Assembly: GCF_010586825.1 (NCBI RefSeq)
Contig: NZ_JAAAGB010000015.1
Location: 1 to 64,000, forward strand
DNA: 64,000 nucleotides
Reading direction: 5' to 3'
DNA from: Draconibacterium mangrovi
Lineage (GTDB): Bacteria; Bacteroidota; Bacteroidia; Bacteroidales; Prolixibacteraceae
The notes beneath the pieces are model-generated. The model saw only the letters and a list, made by a program, of their open reading frames with translations. It was not told the DNA's origin and made no database searches. The stretch's first letter is position 1. Every line of letters starts with the position of its first letter. Both the position numbers and the translations under genes were made by a program. This document shows positions 55,867 through 64,000 of the stretch, in pieces.

Positions 55867-56391
55867 CTAATCCTCCTTTTCCATCAATTTTTGCATGGCA
55901 TGTTCCAGGGCTTGTCGTTTTTGTGTTCCTATCAGGAATTTTTTTCCATTCTTCATATACAGCTGCAACCCTATTCGCCCCGCTACGGTCCATGCACTAC
56001 CTTTTCGTAAACGACGTTTTATGCCACGGCCTCCATATTCTCTTTTGGGGTGGTATTGCCGTAACTCATACTTCTCAATCTCCGACGGATAGATATCTTT
56101 CCATTTTCGCACCAGCGGTGGAAAACAAACGGAAAGTTTATCAGCAGTAACTTTCGTTTTAAGTTTTGCACGAAACATCAGAATAAAAATCACCACCATT
56201 ACCACAACTGTTACACCAGTCACAACCAATCCTCCTGTAGTCATCGGAGTATCGTCGGGCGAATTTTCCACCGTCAGAAAATAGATTCCCCGAAAAAATG
56301 GAATGGCAGCGGCCGATACGGCAACCAGCATTAACAGCCACAGCCATCTTTTATCAAACTCCTGTTCTTCTTTAAAAAGAAGCTTTTTCAT
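55867..56391 (-). CDS. Two-helix membrane protein with possible PH-like domain
   Basis: A 174-residue protein with two membrane helices at about 17-37 (LWLLMLVAVSAAAIPFF) and 52-73 (GLVVTGVTVVVMVVIFILMF). The C-terminal 95 residues are basic and beta-rich (TADKLSVCFPPL, GLQLYMKNGKKFLIGTQ). The pattern of a beta-strand, YPSEIEKYELRQY and a final helix looks like a bacterial PH-like domain (DUF6141-type is a guess). The gene is 5 bp after the SPFH gene, which suggests a joint membrane complex. Function is unknown. Confidence 0.72.
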   Translation of the reverse strand: MKKLLFKEEQEFDKRWLWLLMLVAVSAAAIPFFRGIYFLTVENSPDDTPMTTGGLVVTGVTVVVMVVIFILMFRAKLKTKVTADKLSVCFPPLVRKWKDIYPSEIEKYELRQYHPKREYGGRGIKRRLRKGSAWTVAGRIGLQLYMKNGKKFLIGTQKRQALEHAMQKLMEKED

Positions 56392-56396
56392 GGTGT

Positions 56397-57245
56397 TTAC
56401 TGATAAAGTGATCCCGTATTAACCACCGGCGTTGCATCTTTATCGCCACACAATACAACCATTAAATTACTTACCATAGTTGCTTTTTTATCTTCGTCCA
56501 GCTCAACAATACTTTTTTCACTAAGCTGGTCAAGAGCCATTTCTACCATGCTTACAGCTCCTTCAACAATTTTGTAACGGGCTGCAACTATTGCAGTAGC
56601 CTGCTGGCGTTTCAACATAGCCTGGGCAATTTCCTGCGCGTAGGCAATGTGGTTAATCCGCGCCTCAATAACATGAATCCCTGCAATTTCGAGGCGTTCA
56701 ATAATTTCTTTCTCAAGCTGATCATTTACTTCTTCTGTTCCATCACGAAGCGTTACTTTTGCATTCTCATCCTCGATGTTGTCATACGGATACATACCTG
56801 CCAGCTTTCTCAGAGCCGCCTCGCTTTGTACCACTACAAAATGTTCAAACTCATCTACACCAAAGGCTGCCCGATAAGTTTCTTCCACTTTCCAAACCAG
56901 TACCAATCCAATCATAATCGGGTTACCCAATTTGTCGTTCACCTTAATGGGTTCGCTGTCGAAATTTCGTGCACGAAGCGAGATTTTCTTACGTACATAA
57001 AAAGGATTCACCCAATAAAATCCATTGGTTTTAATCGTGCCTTTGTACGCACCGAATAAAACCATTACACAACTTTGATTGGGATCGACCACGGTAAAAC
57101 CGATGGCAACAAGAATAAATACCGGAATTAGCAGGACTGCCGGAACGATCATTCCCCCAATAAAACCGAAAATGATAACTCCCATTAATACAAGCTCCAA
57201 AAACAGAAACACGTAACCAGATAAAGCTGAATGTTGTTTTTCCAT
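56397..57245 (-). CDS. SPFH/band-7 (stomatin-like) membrane protein
   Basis: A 282-residue protein with two hydrophobic segments at about 10-32 and 33-53, then the SPFH domain (about 55-215: VDPNQSCVMVLFGAYKGTIKTNGFYWVNPFY, LEKEIIERLEIAGIHVIEARINHIAY) and a helical end (AQAMLKRQQATAIVAARYKIVEGAV). SPFH proteins form membrane microdomain scaffolds that regulate other membrane proteins. It is the first gene of a tightly packed operon of six. Its promoter should lie in the 425-bp divergent spacer with nhaA. Confidence 0.9.
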   Translation of the reverse strand: MEKQHSALSGYVFLFLELVLMGVIIFGFIGGMIVPAVLLIPVFILVAIGFTVVDPNQSCVMVLFGAYKGTIKTNGFYWVNPFYVRKKISLRARNFDSEPIKVNDKLGNPIMIGLVLVWKVEETYRAAFGVDEFEHFVVVQSEAALRKLAGMYPYDNIEDENAKVTLRDGTEEVNDQLEKEIIERLEIAGIHVIEARINHIAYAQEIAQAMLKRQQATAIVAARYKIVEGAVSMVEMALDQLSEKSIVELDEDKKATMVSNLMVVLCGDKDATPVVNTGSLYQ

Positions 57246-57670
57246 GACATTAATTATTTAGTATTTTGATATTATTTTGATATCACTAAAGTATTGTATT
57301 TATTTCTAAAAAACAACAGGACTAATTGTGTTTTAAATCATATTATTAAAAAGTTTAATGTTGCTGATTATATTCCCTGATTCCATTAGTTATAAAAGCG
57401 TGGATTCAATTGCAATTACCCCGAATATTTCATAAATTATTCTTGTTTCCGACTGCTACCAATTATTCAGATATGGTATAATTAAAAACTTAGTTTGCAT
57501 TATCCCGAACCTTATTCAGGTTGTTAATAATTTGTGAACGGTTCGAGCTGAAACAGAGAGAAACATGACTTTTTCATATTTTGCGACCGTGTGAAAATTT
57601 TATATTCAAAATTTCAGAATAGGCATTAAACAAACAAATGGGTTTTACGTTCCACTAAAAAATTATAAGA
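57246..57670. other. 425-bp divergent spacer between SPFH operon and nhaA
   Basis: The spacer should hold the promoters of both transcripts. A TTTG at 57494 with a TAATAATTTG about 30 bp later could form a Bacteroidetes-type promoter for nhaA, but the fit to the consensus is loose. No RNA gene or open frame worth listing was seen. Confidence 0.45.
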
Positions 57671-58984
57671 ATGAATTTTATAAAAGATCCTATTAACCGT
57701 TTTATAAGGCTTGAGACTTCAAGTAGCATAGTTTTATTTTCGGCATCCATTGCAGCTTTAATTCTTGCAAACTCAGGTTTAAGCGAAGCATTTTTGAGCT
57801 TCTGGAAAAATTATATAACCATTAGCCTGCCCGGATTCGAACTTTCAAAACCAGTATTAAAATGGATAAACGATGGTTTAATGGCCATTTTCTTTTTTGT
57901 TATTGGACTTGAAATAAAACGAGAGGTTTTAATAGGAGAATTAAGCGATCTAAAAAAAGCTTCATTACCCATTGTTGCAGCCATTGGCGGAATGGTTTTC
58001 CCTGCACTGCTTTTTGTTACTTTAAATCAAGGAAAGGCAGGAATGGAAGGATGGGGAATTCCCATGGCAACTGATATCGCATTTTCATTGGGTATTTTAA
58101 CCTTGCTGGGCAAACGCGTACCGGTTGGTTTAAAAATTTTCTTAATGGCTTTTGCCATTATTGATGACCTGGGCGCTGTATTAGTAATTGCATTCTTTTA
58201 CAGCTCGAAATTAATTTGGGCCAACATCATTATTGGATTAGCGATCGTTACCCTTCTTGCTATTCTCTCGCGCTTTAAACTGTATTCTAAATATTTCTTC
58301 TTTATAGCCGGTGTTGTTGTTTGGGTTCTGTTCCTGAAATCGGGTATTCACGCAACAATTGCCGGAGTATTACTGGCACTTACCATTCCAATTCAGCGAC
58401 ACATTAAAACCACTACCTTTTACGATAAAGGCAAGGAAATACTTGACGGATTTCTTGATGAATGCAAAAAGGAAGGCAGAGACAAAACAATTCTTAGCCA
58501 CAAACAATTAGATGCAGTTGACGAGATGGAAGAGCTTATAGAAAAAACAGCTTCTCCACTTCAATACCTTGAGCACAGCTTGCACGGGTGGGTAGCTTTT
58601 ATAATTCTACCATTATTTGCTTTTGCAAATGCCGGAGTAGTTTTTAGTTTTTCGGGCGATACCAACACAGTTCTGGCAAGTAACATTGGGCTTAGCCTGA
58701 TAATTGGAAAATTTGTGGGTATATTCCTGGTTTCGTTCCTGGCAATAAAATTCAAACTCTCAGAACTACCAAAAAATGTAAATTTCATGAGTTTGGCCGG
58801 CGTATCTTTTCTTGGTGGATTAGGCTTTACAATGTCATTATTTATTAATAACCTTGCATTTACGGATGAGGTACTTATTGATTCGGCTAAAATTGGAATT
58901 TTACTCGGGTCGTTTGTGGCAGGATTATTAGGATATATATTGCTGCGATTTTCAGCAGGCAAAAAAAATCCTTCGGCTAATTAG
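57671..58984 (+). CDS. nhaA: NhaA Na+/H+ antiporter
   Basis: A 437-residue inner-membrane antiporter with about 11-12 helices that exports Na+ in exchange for protons. The conserved parts are LKWINDGLMAIFFFVIGLEIKRE, MATDIAFSLG (Asp135) and FAIIDDLGAVLVIAFFY, where Asp165-Asp166 are the ion-binding pair. SGIHATIAGVLLAL and the final GGLGFTMSLFI complete the family pattern. A hydrophilic loop of about 50 residues near 245-295 (DECKKEGRDKTILSHKQ) is typical of Bacteroidota forms. A sodium antiporter fits a saline habitat. It is a single-gene unit ending in a terminator that contains its stop codon. Confidence 0.96.
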   Translation: MNFIKDPINRFIRLETSSSIVLFSASIAALILANSGLSEAFLSFWKNYITISLPGFELSKPVLKWINDGLMAIFFFVIGLEIKREVLIGELSDLKKASLPIVAAIGGMVFPALLFVTLNQGKAGMEGWGIPMATDIAFSLGILTLLGKRVPVGLKIFLMAFAIIDDLGAVLVIAFFYSSKLIWANIIIGLAIVTLLAILSRFKLYSKYFFFIAGVVVWVLFLKSGIHATIAGVLLALTIPIQRHIKTTTFYDKGKEILDGFLDECKKEGRDKTILSHKQLDAVDEMEELIEKTASPLQYLEHSLHGWVAFIILPLFAFANAGVVFSFSGDTNTVLASNIGLSLIIGKFVGIFLVSFLAIKFKLSELPKNVNFMSLAGVSFLGGLGFTMSLFINNLAFTDEVLIDSAKIGILLGSFVAGLLGYILLRFSAGKKNPSAN

Positions 58985-59003
58985 CCGAAGGATTTTCTTT
59001 ACA
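58967..59003. terminator. Bidirectional terminator containing the nhaA stop codon
   Basis: Perfect arms AATCCTTCGGCTAA and TTAGCCGAAGGATT meet at the centre, with TTTCTTT on the plus strand and an A-run on the other side. The nhaA stop codon lies in the stem. The gene on the minus strand ends 21 bp further on, so the element can serve both. Confidence 0.88.
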
Positions 59004-59023
59004 ACCGAATACTTTTTCGTGTT

Positions 59024-59212
59024 CTAATTTAAAATCATTTCTACATGTCCTGTTTGCTCTGTTTCTACTGTTTCGTAGCAACGTGCGAAATCAAGGATAT
59101 TCTGTACCGACTGTTCTGATGGTTCATAATCCATCTCTGCTGATTGTTTTTCAACTTCACGTTGAATGTTGTTTACACAATAAAATAAGGTAGAATAATT
59201 CATCATAGGCAT
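59024..59212 (-). CDS. Small acidic protein downstream of ECF sigma gene
   Basis: A 60-62-residue protein, start either at 59212 or at 59206 (MMNYSTLFYCVNN). It is acidic and helix-prone, with NIQREVEKQSAEMDYEPSEQ and SVQNILDFARCYETVETEQ, and has no membrane segment. It follows the sigma factor by 55 bp on the same strand. I do not recognise a family. Sigma-gene neighbours are often regulators of the sigma factor, but no known anti-sigma motif is visible. Confidence 0.6.
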   Translation of the reverse strand: MPMMNYSTLFYCVNNIQREVEKQSAEMDYEPSEQSVQNILDFARCYETVETEQTGHVEMILN

Positions 59213-59267
59213 TTCAATTATTTACTCTTAAAACGCCCTTAGCTACCTAATATTGTGTTAACAATAG

Positions 59268-59861
59268 TTAAAAAGCAGTGAGGTTCAATTTCTTTTCATC
59301 CACAAGTTTTCGCAGGTTAATTAATGCATAACGCATACGGCCCAAAGCAGTGTTAATGCTTACCTCGGTTTGCTCGGCTATTTCCTTAAAACTGAGGCCC
59401 ATGTAATGCCGCATATAAATTACCTGCTGCTGATCTTCGGGCAACTCTTTTACAAGGTGCTTTACTTCTTTCAAAATTTGCGAATAAACCATTTGGTCTT
59501 CAATGGTCTGTTCCGAAAATTTTTGTGAATTGAAGATGTCAACATCGGAACTGTCGTTGGAAATCGTCCCCTGCAGTTTTTCCTTCCTGAAGTGGTCGAT
59601 AATCAGATTATGCGCAATCCGAAGTACCCAGGAAACAAATTTACCATTCTCAACATACTTGCCTCGTTTTAACGAGCGTATGACTTTGATAAAAGTATCC
59701 TGAAAGATATCTTCAGCAAGATCTTGGTTCTTGACAATCAACAAAATATACGAGTATACTCTGCTTTTATGTCTAACTATTAAAATCTCAAGTGATTCGT
59801 GATCGCCTTGAATAAATCGTTGAACGAGTTCATTATCGTTCAGTTTGTCGAGTCTGAACAT
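59268..59861 (-). CDS. ECF-type RNA polymerase sigma factor
   Basis: A 197-residue sigma-70 family factor. Region 2 is about 15-90 (FIQGDHESLEILIVRHKSRVYSYI, AEDIFQDTFIKVIRSL, VSWVLRIAHNLIIDHFR) and region 4 about 130-180 (ELPEDQQQVIYMRHYMGLSFKEIAEQTEVSINTALGRMRYAL). It differs from the FecR-linked sigma in this window: it has no anti-sigma gene beside it and lies divergent from uvrA. The set of genes it serves is unknown. Confidence 0.92.
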   Translation of the reverse strand: MFRLDKLNDNELVQRFIQGDHESLEILIVRHKSRVYSYILLIVKNQDLAEDIFQDTFIKVIRSLKRGKYVENGKFVSWVLRIAHNLIIDHFRKEKLQGTISNDSSDVDIFNSQKFSEQTIEDQMVYSQILKEVKHLVKELPEDQQQVIYMRHYMGLSFKEIAEQTEVSINTALGRMRYALINLRKLVDEKKLNLTAF

Positions 59862-60022
59862 TACCTTCTATTTATGTGTAAACAAAAAGTAAAGTTTATC
59901 TATAGGCGTTCATTTTTTAGTGTAGTAAAACTATTATTCTAATTTTGTGTCATTCAAAAATGAAACATTTTACTGACAATAGCAAGTTTTTCTAACATTT
60001 TATCGAATTTTATAAAAATAAT

Positions 60023-62824
60023 ATGTCAAATAGCAAAAACGCTAAATACATCGAGATTCAGAACGCGAGGGTTCATAATCTAAAAAATATAAGTTTAAAA
60101 ATTCCCCGAAACAAATTTATTGTTGTAACCGGTGTTTCCGGTTCAGGGAAGTCATCGCTGGCTTTCGATACACTTTTTGCCGAAGGTCAACGCCGCTATG
60201 TAGAAAGTCTGTCGTCTTACGCCCGTCAGTTTTTGGGGCGAATAAATAAACCCGAAGTTGACTTTATTAACGGAATTCCGCCTGCCATTGCCATCGAGCA
60301 AAAGGTAAACACGCGAAATCCGCGCTCAACAGTGGGTACATCAACCGAGATTTACGATTACCTGAAGCTGCTCTACGCACGCATTGGGAAAACCATTTCG
60401 CCGGTATCGGGGCAAGAAGTATCGCGAAACAGCGTAACCGATGTGGTGGACTACATCAACAGCTTTGATGAAGGAACCCGTCTTATCATTGTTGCTCCTT
60501 TAACCGCTAAAAACGGACGAACTATGCTGCAGGAAGTTGAACTGTTGATGCAACAAGGATTTTCGCGCATTGAAACCAACGACGAAATAAAACGCATCGA
60601 CGAGCTGGTAAAAGCAGAAAGTGATGAATTTTGCAACGGAAGCTGTAACCTGGTTATCGACCGTGCTGCCGTTAAACACGATGAAGACACGCAAAGCCGA
60701 CTGGCCGACTCGGTTCAAACGGCTTTTTTCGAAGGACACGGCGAATGTTTGGTAAAAATTTATAAAAAGGACGGCATGGAATCAAAAACCTTCTCGAACC
60801 GTTTTGAAGCCGATGGAATTGAATTTGAAGAACCAACGGTTCACATGTTCAGCTTTAATAATCCGGTTGGTGCCTGCCCTACTTGCGAAGGCTACGGAAA
60901 GGTAATTGGGATTGACGAAGATCTTGTAATTCCGAATAAGTCGCTATCAATTTACCAGGATGCCATTGCCTGTTGGAAAGGCGAAAAAATGAGCCAATGG
61001 AAAAATGAGTTGATCTATTCAGCCGAGAAATTCAATTTCCCCATACACAAGCCATTTTATGAACTGAGTGAAGAACAAAAATTCCTAATCTGGACCGGGA
61101 ACCAATATTTCGATGGCTTAAACCAGTTTTTCAAACATCTTGAAGAGGGCAGTTATAAAATACAGTACCGTGTAATGTTATCGCGTTACCGCGGAAAAAC
61201 GGTTTGCCCCGAGTGTAAAGGAAGCCGTTTGAAAAGAGAAGCCGGTTATGTTAAAGTTGCGGATAAATCGCTTCAGGAGCTGGTTTTGATGCCCGTTTCA
61301 GAATTGAAACAGTTTTTTCTGAACTTGAATCTGAGCGATCATGATCAAGCGATTGCCAAACGTATCCTCATTGAGATCAATAACCGCCTGGAATTTTTAG
61401 ATGATGTGGGTTTGGGCTACCTGACACTTAACCGCTTATCGTCAACTTTATCGGGCGGTGAATCGCAGCGGATAAACCTGGCAACTTCACTTGGAAGCAG
61501 TTTGGTGGGATCGCTGTATATTTTGGATGAACCGAGTATCGGGCTGCATTCGCGCGACACCGAGAAACTGATAAAAGTATTACGGCGCCTGCAAAAAATT
61601 GGAAATACAGTATTGGTTGTTGAACACGACGAAGAAATTATTCGAGCCGCCGACGAGGTAATCGATATTGGTCCGATGGCCGGACAACACGGTGGAGAAG
61701 TTGTTTTTCAGGGAACACACGACGACCTGGTTAAAAATCCGCAAAGTCTTACCACAAAATACCTCACCGGCATTGAAGATATTCCTGTTCCTACCCGACG
61801 TAGAAAATGGACCAACTCGATTCAAGTTGTTGGTGCACGCGAGAACAACCTTAAAAATGTAACGGTTAAATTTCCGCTTAACACTTTAACGGTAATTACC
61901 GGAGTCAGCGGATCAGGAAAGTCATCGCTTATTTCGAAGATCCTCACTCCTGCCCTGACTAAAATTCTGGGTGGATACGGTGAAAAAACAGGTCATCACG
62001 ATGCAATTTTAGGAGATTATAAGATGATCGATGCCATTGAGTTCATCGATCAAAATCCTATCGGGAAATCATCGCGATCGAACCCGGTTACCTACCTGAA
62101 GGCTTACGATGAAATACGGAAATTACTGTCGGAGCAGCAGACATCAAAAATACAGGGATTAAAACCATCTCACTTCTCGTTTAACGTTGATGGTGGACGT
62201 TGCGACGAATGCCAGGGTGAAGGAACGATTAAAGTAGAGATGCAGTTTTTGGCCGATGTTTACCTGCTTTGCGAAAGCTGCGGCGGAAAACGTTTTAAAG
62301 AAGATATTCTGGATGTTAAATACAAGGATATGAATGTTGATGACATTCTGAATCTGACCATAAATGCAGCCATCGAACTCTTTAAACAAGGCAAAAGTTC
62401 AACCGAGAAGAAAATTACCAAACGTCTGCAACCTCTGCAGGATGTTGGTTTGGGCTACATAAAACTGGGACAGGCTTCGAGCACATTATCAGGTGGTGAA
62501 AGCCAGCGTGTAAAACTGGCGTCGTTCCTGGCAAAGGAAAAAGATTCACCTACCCTCTTTATTTTCGATGAGCCAACAACAGGTTTGCATTTCCACGATA
62601 TCCGAAAGCTGCTCGATTCATTCAATGCACTAATTTCGCGTGGTCACTCCATACTGATCATCGAGCACAACATGGATGTTATTAAATCTGCCGACTGGAT
62701 TATCGATCTTGGTCCGGAAGGTGGAGATAAAGGAGGAAATCTTGTTTTTGAGGGTACTCCTGAAGATTTGATCAACGAGAAAAATTCTTATACAGGAGAA
62801 GCTTTAAAAGAAAAACTACATTAA
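60023..62824 (+). CDS. uvrA: UvrA excinuclease ABC subunit A
   Basis: A 933-residue ATPase of nucleotide excision repair that loads UvrB on damaged DNA. Two ABC modules are present. Walker A motifs [10 protein letters not shown] lie near 37-46 and about 627-636, with signature motifs LSGGESQRI and LSGGESQRV and the DEPSIGLH and DEPTTGLH Walker B parts. The zinc-binding cysteines are visible ([32 protein letters not shown]). Length and order are normal. It starts divergently from the ECF sigma gene and ends in a stem-loop. Confidence 0.96.
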   Translation: MSNSKNAKYIEIQNARVHNLKNISLKIPRNKFIVVTGVSGSGKSSLAFDTLFAEGQRRYVESLSSYARQFLGRINKPEVDFINGIPPAIAIEQKVNTRNPRSTVGTSTEIYDYLKLLYARIGKTISPVSGQEVSRNSVTDVVDYINSFDEGTRLIIVAPLTAKNGRTMLQEVELLMQQGFSRIETNDEIKRIDELVKAESDEFCNGSCNLVIDRAAVKHDEDTQSRLADSVQTAFFEGHGECLVKIYKKDGMESKTFSNRFEADGIEFEEPTVHMFSFNNPVGACPTCEGYGKVIGIDEDLVIPNKSLSIYQDAIACWKGEKMSQWKNELIYSAEKFNFPIHKPFYELSEEQKFLIWTGNQYFDGLNQFFKHLEEGSYKIQYRVMLSRYRGKTVCPECKGSRLKREAGYVKVADKSLQELVLMPVSELKQFFLNLNLSDHDQAIAKRILIEINNRLEFLDDVGLGYLTLNRLSSTLSGGESQRINLATSLGSSLVGSLYILDEPSIGLHSRDTEKLIKVLRRLQKIGNTVLVVEHDEEIIRAADEVIDIGPMAGQHGGEVVFQGTHDDLVKNPQSLTTKYLTGIEDIPVPTRRRKWTNSIQVVGARENNLKNVTVKFPLNTLTVITGVSGSGKSSLISKILTPALTKILGGYGEKTGHHDAILGDYKMIDAIEFIDQNPIGKSSRSNPVTYLKAYDEIRKLLSEQQTSKIQGLKPSHFSFNVDGGRCDECQGEGTIKVEMQFLADVYLLCESCGGKRFKEDILDVKYKDMNVDDILNLTINAAIELFKQGKSSTEKKITKRLQPLQDVGLGYIKLGQASSTLSGGESQRVKLASFLAKEKDSPTLFIFDEPTTGLHFHDIRKLLDSFNALISRGHSILIIEHNMDVIKSADWIIDLGPEGGDKGGNLVFEGTPEDLINEKNSYTGEALKEKLH

Positions 62825-62825
62825 A

Positions 62826-62849
62826 AGAGCCATCTGTTGAGGTGGCTCT
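62826..62849 (+). terminator. Stem-loop after uvrA
   Basis: Ten-bp arms AGAGCCATCT and AGGTGGCTCT (one G-U pair) with a GTTG loop directly after the stop codon. There is no clear U-run on the plus strand, so it may act by folding alone. Confidence 0.65.
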
Positions 62850-62859
62850 CTACCTCAAT

Positions 62860-63282
62860 TTACTTCTCAGACTTGCCAAAGCGATTTAGCAGAATTAAAA
62901 ACAAAGGAAAGAGAAGAATAACCAATGTATAGCCAATCCACAGTTTGAAGGCGATGGGTTTGTTTTGAAATGCAAAAGCAAGGTTTCCTGAAATGAAATA
63001 AGACACGGGCAACCAAAATAATGCAAGGCCCAAATGAAGATATCTTAGCTGCTTACCTACTTTTGAAAATATAGATTTTGTTGGAAGTTTTATAGATAGA
63101 TGAAAAAGAAGCACATAGGCAACGATACCACTCCATGAAATTAAACTCCCTAGAGGAAAATTCAGCTTTTTTGAAAGGTTGATCCCCAATAGTTCAGGCT
63201 GAACAAAAAGGCAGTATAAAGTAACACCTAAAACGCTTACTAAAAGAATCAGTTTAGTGCTTTTCTTCATTGCTGTTTTCAA
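62860..63282 (-). CDS. Four-helix membrane protein of unknown function
   Basis: A 140-residue protein with four membrane helices at about 10-27, 47-66, 84-103 and 112-134. Basic residues cluster at both ends and after helix two. A start at the fifth codon (MKKSTK) is as good as the first. It overlaps the end of the MATE transporter gene by 29 bp on the same strand and probably shares its transcript. No family is recognised, and the spaced hydrophobic helices give no function. Confidence 0.72.
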   Translation of the reverse strand: MKTAMKKSTKLILLVSVLGVTLYCLFVQPELLGINLSKKLNFPLGSLISWSGIVAYVLLFHLSIKLPTKSIFSKVGKQLRYLHLGLALFWLPVSYFISGNLAFAFQNKPIAFKLWIGYTLVILLFPLFLILLNRFGKSEK

Positions 63283-64000
63283 TTATTAACGGTAAACGTT
63301 TCCACTCGCGGTAAAGTATAAATCCAACCACCAATGCCGACATGGTATCTGCAAGTGGATAACTGATCCAAATTCCATCAATATCGAAAAAGCCTGGTAA
63401 TATATAAATGAGCGGAATTAACATGATTACCTGGCGAAATACAGTTGCAAACATGGAAAGGCCGGCTTTTCCAATTGCCTGAAAAAAGTTAGAAGCCACC
63501 ACCTGAAATCCAACAATCGGCAGCGCCAGAATAACCAGTCGCAACCCCCTGACTGCAATATTGTACAACACTTCGCTATCGTTATTAAAAACCATAATAA
63601 TATACCCGGGGAAAGCCTCGATTAGTACAAACGCGACAATGGCAATAAGCGTGGCAGCAATAAGTGTGATCTTTAAAGTATCTTTTATTCGCTGAACCGA
63701 TTTGGCACCGTAATTAAAACCGATAATAGGTTGCGAGGCCATATTAAGCGCAACAATAGCCATAATTACCAGCGTTAGTACAGAGTTGATAATTCCCATT
63801 GCACCTACAGCCAGGTCGCCACCAAAATCAATCAGTTTTTTATTTAACAGACCCTGAACAAAACTTCCGGCAATTTGCATGGAGAATGGCGCCATACCAA
63901 TGGCCAGAATCTCCAGTGTAATTCCCCAGTTAATTTTTAAATGCTTTATCCGCATCCTAATAACTGCCCGTTTACTTTTAATAAAATGGTACAGTACCCA
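63254..64000 (-). CDS. MATE-family efflux transporter, 5' part beyond the window
   Basis: The C-terminal 248 codons of a multidrug/sodium efflux transporter of the MATE family. The frame stays open to the right edge with no stop, so the ATG at 63955 is internal and the true start is outside. MATE features are GAMGIINSVLTLVIMAIVALNMASQPIIGFNYGA, the AIVAFVLIEAF helices and QAIGKAGLSMFATVFRQV, with about six helices here against twelve in a full protein of about 450 residues. It exchanges Na+ or H+ for organic cations across the inner membrane. Confidence 0.9.
   Translation of the reverse strand, partial: WVLYHFIKSKRAVIRMRIKHLKINWGITLEILAIGMAPFSMQIAGSFVQGLLNKKLIDFGGDLAVGAMGIINSVLTLVIMAIVALNMASQPIIGFNYGAKSVQRIKDTLKITLIAATLIAIVAFVLIEAFPGYIIMVFNNDSEVLYNIAVRGLRLVILALPIVGFQVVASNFFQAIGKAGLSMFATVFRQVIMLIPLIYILPGFFDIDGIWISYPLADTMSALVVGFILYREWKRLPLIIENSNEEKH

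Noticed and set aside
1-64000. tRNA, rRNA, CRISPR array or complete insertion sequence
   Set aside because: No cloverleaf-like, rRNA-like or regularly spaced repeat segment, and no intact transposase, was found on reading either strand. A tRNAscan/CRISPR search would settle this.

Overview
The window looks like a chromosome segment of a marine-type Bacteroidota. The order Marinilabiliales, family Prolixibacteraceae or close by, is my guess from gene style and is not proven. The evidence is two SusC/SusD pairs, a hybrid two-component regulator, a Bacteroidetes-type ECF sigma/FecR pair, SPII lipoproteins with serine-rich lipoboxes, a type IX secretion sorting tail and AT-rich spacers with weak ribosome binding sites. 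No rRNA, tRNA, CRISPR array or intact insertion sequence was seen.

Layout. (1) 61-7236: a gene relic of a GH2 enzyme, a GH29 alpha-L-fucosidase lipoprotein, a four-gene oxidative deoxy-sugar (probably L-fucose) operon (mutarotase, aldo/keto reductase, lactonase, zinc dehydrogenase) and a divergent LacI regulator with a palindromic operator between them. (2) 7345-24895: a dense minus-strand run of eight formylglycine sulfatases mixed with a GH43-type enzyme, a GH-A/GH43 fusion and a GH2 enzyme. (3) 24994-31757: SusD, SusC (with STN domain), FecR and ECF sigma. (4) 31966-47385: GH51, a type IX-secreted GH-A/LamG enzyme, a second SusD/SusC pair (no STN), a GH43-like/beta-helix fusion and a 1356-residue hybrid two-component regulator. 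(5) 47913-55063: a glutaminase-A/DUF1793-type protein, a GH76 mannanase-type enzyme and a divergent membrane regulator with a periplasmic ConA-like/Kelch sensor and a cytosolic SARP-like winged helix plus BTAD. (6) 55138-64000: a six-gene SPFH operon with two twin micro-proteins, NhaA, an ECF sigma factor, UvrA, a small membrane protein and a MATE transporter that runs off the right edge.

Reading of the whole: regions 1-5 form a composite polysaccharide utilisation locus for a sulfated, fucose-bearing and probably branched glycan. Arabinofuranosyl, beta-galactosyl/glucuronosyl and alpha-mannosyl linkages are suggested by GH51, GH2 and GH76. Surface or secreted enzymes and SusCD import oligosaccharides, sulfatases and exo-enzymes trim them in the periplasm, and released L-fucose enters the non-phosphorylating oxidative pathway. 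The sulfatase-maturating enzyme, a fucose permease, fuconate dehydratase and later steps are not in the window.

The most unusual points are the Kelch-SARP transmembrane regulator with an exact 11-bp tandem repeat in its divergent promoter (the spacing used by SARP proteins), four different regulator types in one locus, a decayed fecR start with its conserved upstream region near 50.5 kb, and the SPFH/ribbon-helix-helix/twin micro-protein operon.
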